Part shown: piece by piece, positions 5,950-10,382 of the stretch
Layout: the number at the start of each line of letters is the position of its first letter
Position numbering within the stretch: position 1 is the stretch's first letter
Source of the DNA: an uncultured Bacillota bacterium
Lineage (GTDB): Bacteria; Bacillota; Clostridia; Peptostreptococcales; Anaerovoracaceae
Assembly (NCBI GenBank): GCA_946541435.1
Contig: CAMNJK010000037.1
Span: 1 to 10,382, forward strand
Direction of reading: 5' to 3'
Length of the DNA stretch: 10,382 nt
The notes under the pieces: model-generated
The model's input: the letters and a program-made list of their open reading frames with translations, nothing else
The model's database searches: none
Told to the model about the DNA's origin: nothing
Position numbers and translations under genes: made by a program

Positions 5950-6789
5950 CTATTTCCCTTCCCGGATCCTGCCGTAGACATAGCAGATGCCGAACACCAC
6001 CGCATCGATGGCCACGATGGTGGACCCCACAGGGGTCCCGGCCAGAATGGAGATCACGATCCCCGCCAGGGCGCAGAAGGCAGAGATCACCGCAGAGCAT
6101 ATGGTCACTGCCTTGAAGCTGTGGAAGAGCCGCATGGCCGACAGAGCCGGAAAGACCACCAGCGCTGAGATCAACAGGGCTCCCACCAGGTTCATGGCCA
6201 CCACGATGACCACCGCGCAGGCCACGGCGATGATCAGATTGTACAGGTCCGTCCTGACCCCGGACGCCCTGGCGAAGTCCTCGTCAAAGGTGACGGCGAA
6301 GATCTTATGATACATCAGAACAAACAGGACGATCACCGCGGCGGAGAGAACCGCGCACAGCACCACGTCTGAGCTGGTCAGGGTCAGGATCGACGTGGAT
6401 CCGAACAAGGTGGTACACACATCCCCGGACAGGTTGGTGGATGTGGAAAACACGTTCATGATCAGATAGCCGAAGGCCAGGGCTCCCACGGAGATCATGG
6501 CCAGGGCCGCGTCTCCCCGGATCCTGGAATTCTGTCCCCCGCGCAGCAGCAGCACCGCGCTGAAAGCTGTAATGGGCAGGGACAGAGCCATCTGATTGGT
6601 CAGCTGGAATACACTGGCGATGGCCATGGCGCCGAAGGCCACATGGGAGAGGCCGTCACCGATGAAGGAGAACCGCTTCAGCACCAGGGTCACACCCAGC
6701 AGGGACGCGCAGATGGAGATCAGGACCCCGACGATCAGGGCGTAGACCACGAAGGGATACTGGAGATACATGATGAGCTGACTGATCAT
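5950..6789 (-). CDS. Zinc/manganese ABC transporter permease (ZnuB/MntB type)
   Basis: This 279-residue, very hydrophobic protein is an ABC-3 family permease that moves divalent metal through the cytoplasmic membrane. Several long hydrophobic segments are visible, as expected for the 7-9 helices of the family. Characteristic pieces are LKRFSFIGDGLSHVAFGAMA (37-56), the cytoplasmic coupling loop VTFDEDFARASGV (166-178) that docks on the ATPase, MNLVGALLISALVVFPALSA (199-218) and GTPVGSTIVAID (251-262) near the C-terminus. It starts with an ATGA overlap on the stop of the ATPase gene, so the two are translated together. Zinc is the commonest substrate, but manganese or iron importers look the same at this level. 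A permease with no binding protein beside it is unusual; that subunit is probably encoded elsewhere. The shared terminator follows. Confidence 0.9.
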   Translation of the reverse strand: MISQLIMYLQYPFVVYALIVGVLISICASLLGVTLVLKRFSFIGDGLSHVAFGAMAIASVFQLTNQMALSLPITAFSAVLLLRGGQNSRIRGDAALAMISVGALAFGYLIMNVFSTSTNLSGDVCTTLFGSTSILTLTSSDVVLCAVLSAAVIVLFVLMYHKIFAVTFDEDFARASGVRTDLYNLIIAVACAVVIVVAMNLVGALLISALVVFPALSAMRLFHSFKAVTICSAVISAFCALAGIVISILAGTPVGSTIVAIDAVVFGICYVYGRIREGK

Positions 6790-7532
6790 TCCGCATCCCC
6801 CCTTCCCACAGTCCCAATGCCCTGGGCAGAGATCTGTACGCCCTGGCCCAGGAATTCCATGCCCTGCCTGCTGCGGACATATTCATCCCTGGTCCCGAAG
6901 AAGATCTGCTTCCCTACATGCAGCACATGGGACGCGTAGTTGATGGCCGCCTCGATATCATGGGAGATCATGATGATGGTGACCCCGCTCTCATTGAGAC
7001 CCCGGATCAGGTCATACATCTCCTGGGTCGCTCTGGGGTCCAGTCCCGAGACCGGTTCATCCAGCAGCAGCATGCGTTCCGTGGCGCAGAGGGCCCGGGC
7101 CAGGAGCACCCGCTGCTGCTGTCCCCCGGACAGCTCCCGGTAACAGCGTCCCGCGAACCGGGAGATGCCCATGCGCGCCATGTTCCTCTCCGCGGTCTTC
7201 CGGTCGTCACGATTATAAAAGGGCCGCCATCCGGTGCCCGCCTCACAGCCGGACATCACCACTTCCCGGACGGATGCGGGGAAATCCTTCTGGACCGCCG
7301 TCTGCTGGGGCAGGTAGCCGATCTCATTCCGGCGCAGGCCGTCTCCCATGAGGATCTCGCCGCCCAGAGGATCCACAAGGCGGAGCAGGGTCTTCATCAG
7401 CGTCGTCTTGCCGGACCCGTTCTCCCCCACAACGCAGAGGAAATCTCCCGTATTCAGTTCAAAATCGATGTGTTCCGCCACCGGGCCGGTCTCGTAGCCT
7501 ACGGCCAGGTCTTTTACGGTCAGCAATGCCAT
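6786..7532 (-). CDS. Zinc/manganese ABC transporter ATPase (ZnuC/MntA type)
   Basis: The 248-residue protein is the ATP-hydrolysing subunit of the importer formed with the following permease. Walker A is GENGSGKTT (36-44), the Q-loop YLPQQTAVQKDFPASV (73-88), the signature LSGGQQQR (134-141), Walker B MLLLDEP (154-160) and the switch histidine His191 in ISHDIEAA. The Q-loop form with FPASVREVV is typical of zinc/manganese importers. GGAGGGAA lies about 10 bases before the ATG, which supports this start. It is the first gene of the pair. The upstream 130 bp contain an A/T-rich repeat that could be a metal-regulator site, plus the terminator of the decarboxylase gene. Substrate choice between zinc, manganese and iron cannot be decided from the sequence. 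Confidence 0.92.
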   Translation of the reverse strand: MALLTVKDLAVGYETGPVAEHIDFELNTGDFLCVVGENGSGKTTLMKTLLRLVDPLGGEILMGDGLRRNEIGYLPQQTAVQKDFPASVREVVMSGCEAGTGWRPFYNRDDRKTAERNMARMGISRFAGRCYRELSGGQQQRVLLARALCATERMLLLDEPVSGLDPRATQEMYDLIRGLNESGVTIIMISHDIEAAINYASHVLHVGKQIFFGTRDEYVRSRQGMEFLGQGVQISAQGIGTVGRGDAE

Positions 7533-7591
7533 CCCGCAGTTCCCTCCATGTTTCGATCAGGCAAGATCAACATACCCGATCGTTAATCAAT

Positions 7592-7615
7592 CATTTAAGC
7601 ATTTAAACATTTATC
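7592..7615. promoter_or_regulatory. A/T-rich 8-bp tandem repeat upstream of the metal transporter genes
   Basis: Three 8-bp units occur in tandem: CATTTAAG (7592-7599), CATTTAAA (7600-7607) and CATTTATC (7608-7615). The first two also form the dyad TTTAA-GCAT-TTAAA. It lies 60-83 bp before the ATPase start, where an operator or promoter element would be expected. I could not match it to a Zur, MntR or AdcR consensus, and no convincing -35/-10 pair is visible here. The role is inferred from position only. Confidence 0.3.
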
Positions 7616-7620
7616 TGCAA

Positions 7621-7647
7621 TCAAAACCCCCGGAGCGTGTCCGGGGG
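7621..7647 (-). terminator. Rho-independent terminator of the decarboxylase beta-subunit gene
   Basis: CCCCCGGA (7627-7634) pairs with TCCGGGGG (7640-7647), an 8-bp GC-rich stem with a 5-base loop. On the minus strand it is followed by TTTTGATT, a short U-rich tail. It lies about 60 bp beyond the decarboxylase stop, upstream of the metal transporter genes, so the two are probably separate transcripts. Confidence 0.82.
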
Positions 7648-7709
7648 TCGGATCGAATTCAGTTATGAATGACCAGCTTTTGCAGAAGTCTCCGCTGGTT
7701 CTGCGTCCA

Positions 7710-8876
7710 TTAATATCCGCCGTACATGCAGAGCATGACGCCTGCAGCTACGCCGGAGCCGATAACGCCGGCGACGTTGGGACCCATGGCATGCATCAGC
7801 AGGAAGTTGGTGGGATTGGCCTTCTGTCCTTCCACCTGGGATACACGGGCCGCCATTGGTACAGCAGATACACCTGCTGATCCGATGAGCGGATTGATGG
7901 GACTCTTGGAAAGAGCGTTCATGATCTTGGCGATCAGCAGTCCGCCGGCAGTACCGAAGCAGAATGCCAGAACACCCAGGATGACGATCTTGATCGTCGC
8001 CCATGTGATAAAGGTCTCGCCTGTGGCGGACGCGCCGACGCAGGTACCCAGCAGGATGACCAGGATGTTGGACAGGGCGTTGGAGGATGTGTCGGACAGT
8101 CTGGCTGTACGACCGCATTCCTTGAACAGGTTGCCCATCATCAGCATACCGATCAGCGGCGCTACGGAAGGCAGAAGCAGCGCGATAACGATGGTAACAG
8201 CGATGGGGAAGAGGATCTTCTCACGCTGTGATACCACACGCAGCTGTTCCATCTTGATCTCACGCTCGTGTTTCGTGGTCAGCAGCTTCATGATCGGCGG
8301 CTGAATGACCGGAACCAGAGCCATGTATGAATAGGCGGCAACCGCGATCGGTCCCAGCAGATGGTCTGCCAGTTTACCGGTCAGGTAGATAGCCGTCGGG
8401 CCATCCGCTCCGCCGATGATACCGATGGAGCCTGCTTCCTGAGCAGTGAATCCCAGAGCGATGGCCGAGAAGAACGCGAAGAAGATGCCCAGCTGCGCCG
8501 CCGCGCCCATCAGAAGTGATTTCGGGTTCGCGATCAGCGGGCCGAAGTCCGTCATGGCGCCGACACCCAGGAATATCAGTGACGGCAGGACCGGCTTCAA
8601 TAAGTAAAATATCGAGAAAATTCCCGCGTCCGTCAATTGATTCGAGTTCGTGATACCCTCATGGACTACGTCATTGAGGAAGATCCCGGTCATCGGCAGG
8701 TTGGAAAGCAGCATGCCGAATGCGATCGGAACCAGCAGGAGCGGTTCAAATCCGTGTCTGATAGCCAGATACAGGAAGAACAGAGCCGCGATGATCATGA
8801 TACCGTTCTGGTAACCGAAATTCGCTAAACCGGTGGATTCCCAGAACGTTACCAGCGTTTGGCCTATGGCACCCAT
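7710..8876 (-). CDS. Sodium-translocating decarboxylase, beta subunit (OadB/MmdB/GcdB family)
   Basis: The 388-residue integral membrane protein is the ion-pumping subunit of biotin-dependent sodium-pump decarboxylases. These act on oxaloacetate, methylmalonyl-CoA or glutaconyl-CoA and couple decarboxylation of carboxybiotin to Na+ export. Many hydrophobic segments run through the length. Family landmarks are GIIGGADGPTAIYLTGKL (152-169) with the ion-binding Asp158, YSYMALVPVIQPP (182-194), NLFKECGRTARLSDT (249-263), GTCVGASATGETFI (277-290), and HAMGPNVAGVIGSGVAAG (362-379), where Asn367 and Ser374 lie in the second ion-binding region. The substrate cannot be told from this subunit. It is an orphan: no alpha (carboxyltransferase), biotin carrier or gamma/delta gene adjoins it, although these usually share its operon. 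It has its own promoter and terminator. AAGGAG lies 11-12 bases before the ATG. Confidence 0.93.
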   Translation of the reverse strand: MGAIGQTLVTFWESTGLANFGYQNGIMIIAALFFLYLAIRHGFEPLLLVPIAFGMLLSNLPMTGIFLNDVVHEGITNSNQLTDAGIFSIFYLLKPVLPSLIFLGVGAMTDFGPLIANPKSLLMGAAAQLGIFFAFFSAIALGFTAQEAGSIGIIGGADGPTAIYLTGKLADHLLGPIAVAAYSYMALVPVIQPPIMKLLTTKHEREIKMEQLRVVSQREKILFPIAVTIVIALLLPSVAPLIGMLMMGNLFKECGRTARLSDTSSNALSNILVILLGTCVGASATGETFITWATIKIVILGVLAFCFGTAGGLLIAKIMNALSKSPINPLIGSAGVSAVPMAARVSQVEGQKANPTNFLLMHAMGPNVAGVIGSGVAAGVMLCMYGGY

Positions 8877-8936
8877 TTCTTATCTTTCTCCTTCTCCTAA
8901 CTATTTGCAGGGAATTCCGTCGTTGAAATTCCGACA

Positions 8937-8958
8937 TGAAAGCAGGATCCTGCATTCA
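8937..8958. promoter_or_regulatory. 22-bp near-perfect palindrome at the predicted transcription start of the decarboxylase beta gene
   Basis: A perfect 12-bp palindrome GCAGGATCCTGC (8942-8953) is flanked by TGAA (8937-8940) and TTCA (8955-8958), with a single A/A mismatch on each side. That makes 10 of 11 symmetric pairs. On the minus strand it begins at about +1 to +2 and covers the first 22 transcribed bases, a classic repressor position. It could also form a short hairpin in the leader. I do not recognise the binding factor. Confidence 0.55.
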
Positions 8959-8994
8959 CGAAACCATAGTAGCACATTCAAAAAATCAAAACAA
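8959..8994 (-). promoter_or_regulatory. Promoter of the decarboxylase beta-subunit gene
   Basis: On the minus strand the -35 box TTGTTT (8994-8989), a 17-bp spacer and the -10 box TACTAT (8971-8966), preceded by TGC, form an extended -10 promoter. Transcription would start near 8959, leaving a leader of about 80 nt before the ATG. Confidence 0.7.
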
Positions 8995-9013
8995 GACGAA
9001 TTTCCACAAATAC

Positions 9014-9064
9014 TGTATACAACGATAAATATTTATCAATCTCTGAAATGACTGAAATTTCAAT
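9014..9064. other. Cluster of A/T-rich palindromes between prfB and the decarboxylase gene
   Basis: Three palindromes follow closely: TGTATACA (9014-9021), the perfect 14-bp GATAAATATTTATC (9024-9037) and a TGAAATTTCA-centred one around 9050-9064. They lie downstream of the prfB stop and 20-70 bp upstream of the decarboxylase -35 box. They could be activator sites or weak RNA hairpins. No GC-rich terminator for prfB is visible, so read-through into the decarboxylase gene cannot be excluded. Confidence 0.35.
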
Positions 9065-9080
9065 CATTCTTTGCGGTCCA

Positions 9081-10202
9081 TCAGTCCCGCGCCTTCAGCT
9101 TCTCATTGATAAACAGGTCGATATCGCCGTCCATCACCGCCTGCACATTTCCCACTTCAGCCCCCGTCCGATGATCCTTGACCATGGTGTAGGGCTGGAA
9201 AACATAGGACCGGATCTGGCTTCCCCAGGTGATCTGGTTGTAGTCGCCCTTCAGCTCGTTCAGGGATTCTTTTTCTTCCCGCTCCTTCAGCTCGATGAGC
9301 TTGGACATGAGCATCTTCATGGCGAATTCCCGGTTCTGGATCTGGGACCGCTCATTCTGGCAGGTGACCACGATGTTGGTGGGCAGATGGGTGATCCGGA
9401 CCGCGGAGTCCGTCATGTTGACGTGCTGTCCGCCGGCGCCGCTGGACCGGTAGGTATCGATCCTCAGGTCATCCGGGTTGATCTCCACCGTGCTGTCGAA
9501 TTCGATCTCCGGCGTCACATCCAGAGAAGCGAAGGACGTGTGCCGCCGTCCGGAGGAGTCGAAGGGAGAGATCCGCACCAGGCGGTGGACCCCCTTCTCG
9601 TTCTTGAGATAGCCGTAGGCGTAATCCCCTTCCACCAGCAGAGTGGCGCTCTTGATTCCCGCCTCGGTATCGTCGTTCATATCCATCAGCTTATATTTAT
9701 AGCCCCGCTTCTCGCACCATCTGGTGTACATGCGGAAGAGCATGGCTGCCCAGTCCATGGCCTCGGTCCCGCCGCTTCCGGCGTGCACCGAGATGATGGC
9801 GTTGTTCCGGTCATACTTCTCATTGAGCAAAGTCTGGAGCTTCAGTGTTTCCAGATCTTGCTGCAGAGATTTCTGAGATTCCTGAGCTTCTTCCACCATC
9901 AGCTCCGCCGATTCGGTGTCGCCGGAAACATCCGCTTCATCCGCCATGTCCAGCATGATCTCCAGATCATCCATGCGGCCGGACAGGTCTTCCAGCGTCT
10001 GCAGGTTTCCTTCGATGGATTTCTTTTCTTTCATGATCTTCTGAGCATTCTCCTGATCGTTCCAGAAATCCGGAACATTGATCTGCTCATCCAGCCCGGC
10101 CAGCTTTTGCTTCAGTTCCTCGGGGCGCAGGGATTCCTCCGCCTCCTGCAGGGTCTTTTTCAGCGCCGGCAGTTCTGTTCTGATCGCATCTGTCTGAATC
10201 AT
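9081..10202 (-). CDS. prfB: Peptide chain release factor 2 (RF2), without programmed frameshift
   Basis: The 373-residue protein recognises UGA and UAA stop codons and releases the finished peptide. The anticodon-like tripeptide Ser-Pro-Phe (212-214, in RISPFDSSGRRHTSF) marks RF2 rather than RF1, and Gly-Gly-Gln (257-259, in SSGAGGQHVN) is the catalytic motif. VHAGSGGTEAMDWA (139-152) and GSQIRSYVFQPY (327-338) are also typical. Most RF2 genes need a +1 shift at an in-frame UGA near codon 26. Here the frame is continuous from ATG through residues 24-28 (SLRPE), and the N-terminus aligns without gap to E. coli RF2, so this autoregulation is absent. AGGAG lies 8 bases before the ATG, supporting the start. 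The gene follows secA, the usual order in Bacillota. Confidence 0.96.
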   Translation of the reverse strand: MIQTDAIRTELPALKKTLQEAEESLRPEELKQKLAGLDEQINVPDFWNDQENAQKIMKEKKSIEGNLQTLEDLSGRMDDLEIMLDMADEADVSGDTESAELMVEEAQESQKSLQQDLETLKLQTLLNEKYDRNNAIISVHAGSGGTEAMDWAAMLFRMYTRWCEKRGYKYKLMDMNDDTEAGIKSATLLVEGDYAYGYLKNEKGVHRLVRISPFDSSGRRHTSFASLDVTPEIEFDSTVEINPDDLRIDTYRSSGAGGQHVNMTDSAVRITHLPTNIVVTCQNERSQIQNREFAMKMLMSKLIELKEREEKESLNELKGDYNQITWGSQIRSYVFQPYTMVKDHRTGAEVGNVQAVMDGDIDLFINEKLKARD

Positions 10203-10241
10203 ATCGGTCTCTCCTGATTTCGCGCTTCATTCTTTCTCTCT

Positions 10242-10326
10242 GCGCCTTAGAACGGGTCAAGCCCGTTTCTCCGGCGCAGGTCGTAAGGCATCCTCCCTCG
10301 CTTCGCTCGGGCAATCCTTACGACCT
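10242..10326 (-). other. Two consecutive inverted repeats between secA and prfB
   Basis: An 11-bp perfect inverted repeat pairs AGGTCGTAAGG (10278-10288) with CCTTACGACCT (10316-10326). It includes the secA stop codon and encloses the motif GAGCGAAGCGAG. Just downstream in the direction of transcription, GCGCC/GGCGC (10242-10246 with 10273-10277) encloses AACGGG/CCCGTT (10251-10256 with 10262-10267). Neither is followed by a U run, so they are not ordinary terminators. They could slow or process the secA-prfB transcript; the function is unknown. Confidence 0.5.
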
Positions 10327-10382
10327 TCCGCAACAATGTTTATACTTCTTTCCGCTGCCGCAGGGGCAGGGATCGTTTCTGC
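10318..10382 (-). CDS. secA: SecA C-terminal end with zinc-binding SEC-C motif (partial)
   Basis: Only the last 20 codons are inside the window, ending in TAA at 10320-10318. They contain CPCGSGKKYKHCCG, the CxCxSGxxxKxCC motif at the end of SecA that binds zinc and contacts SecB or the ribosome. SecA is the ATPase motor of Sec protein export. The SEC-C motif also occurs in other small proteins, but its place directly before prfB on the same strand is the usual secA-prfB order, which makes SecA by far the likeliest source. Confidence 0.8.
   Translation of the reverse strand, partial: RNDPCPCGSGKKYKHCCGRS

Noticed and set aside
907..8876. One combined C4-dicarboxylate decarboxylation and sodium-pump gene cluster
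   Set aside because: The malic enzyme operon and the decarboxylase subunit are separated by the Fe-S and metal transporter operons, with separate promoters and terminators, so there is no sequence evidence that they form one system.
9048..10217. A 389-codon plus-strand open frame opposite prfB
   Set aside because: It is entirely antisense to a clear RF2 gene, has no family resemblance, and its Leu/His/Gly-rich make-up is what the reverse of a GC-rich gene gives.
10203..10317. Small protein gene or riboswitch between secA and prfB
   Set aside because: No conserved frame with a ribosome site fits, and the hairpins do not resemble a riboswitch class I know.

Overview
The window looks like chromosomal core DNA of an anaerobic Bacillota bacterium, most likely a clostridium (class Clostridia), with moderately high GC. 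The indications are a stand-alone MetH-activation protein, a two-gene SufC/SufB-like pair, a LarA-family nickel racemase, a sodium-pump decarboxylase beta subunit, and the gene order secA-prfB. Genus cannot be told from the sequence. I see no phage, no intact insertion sequence, no CRISPR array and no tRNA or rRNA.

Layout: (1) 3-281 (+), the C-terminal end of a cobalamin-dependent methionine synthase activation protein. (2) 282-900, about 620 bp without a credible gene. It carries a 19-bp imperfect tandem repeat, a 12-bp inverted repeat enclosing two hairpin-prone copies of a 42-bp repeat, a G-rich low-complexity stretch, and the terminator of the next operon. It reads like a worn mobile-element scar. 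(3) 907-3956 (-), a three-gene operon: LarA-family racemase, DJ-1/PfpI protein, NAD(P)-dependent malic enzyme. It starts from a near-consensus promoter. (4) 4122-5815 (+), a divergent two-gene operon of a SufC-type ATPase and a short SufB-type scaffold, the 'minimal SUF' (SMS) arrangement, ending in a bidirectional terminator. (5) 5950-7532 (-), the ATPase and permease of a zinc/manganese-type ABC importer; no binding protein is visible. (6) 7710-8876 (-), an orphan beta subunit of a sodium-translocating decarboxylase with its own promoter, a 22-bp imperfect palindrome at the predicted transcription start, and a terminator. (7) 9081-10202 (-), prfB (release factor 2) without the programmed frameshift. 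(8) 10318-10382 (-), the last 20 codons of secA, with its zinc-binding motif.

How the genes fit together: the LarA-malic enzyme operon suggests a path in which a 2-hydroxyacid, plausibly D-malate, is racemised and the L-form decarboxylated to pyruvate. The decarboxylase beta subunit would use a related decarboxylation to pump sodium, but its partner subunits are not here. The SufC/SufB pair would make Fe-S clusters for an anaerobic metabolism. The genes are mostly familiar families. I do not see a clearly new system; the most worthwhile leads are the LarA/malic-enzyme operon, the orphan beta subunit with its operator-like palindrome, and the unexplained repeats in 345-652.
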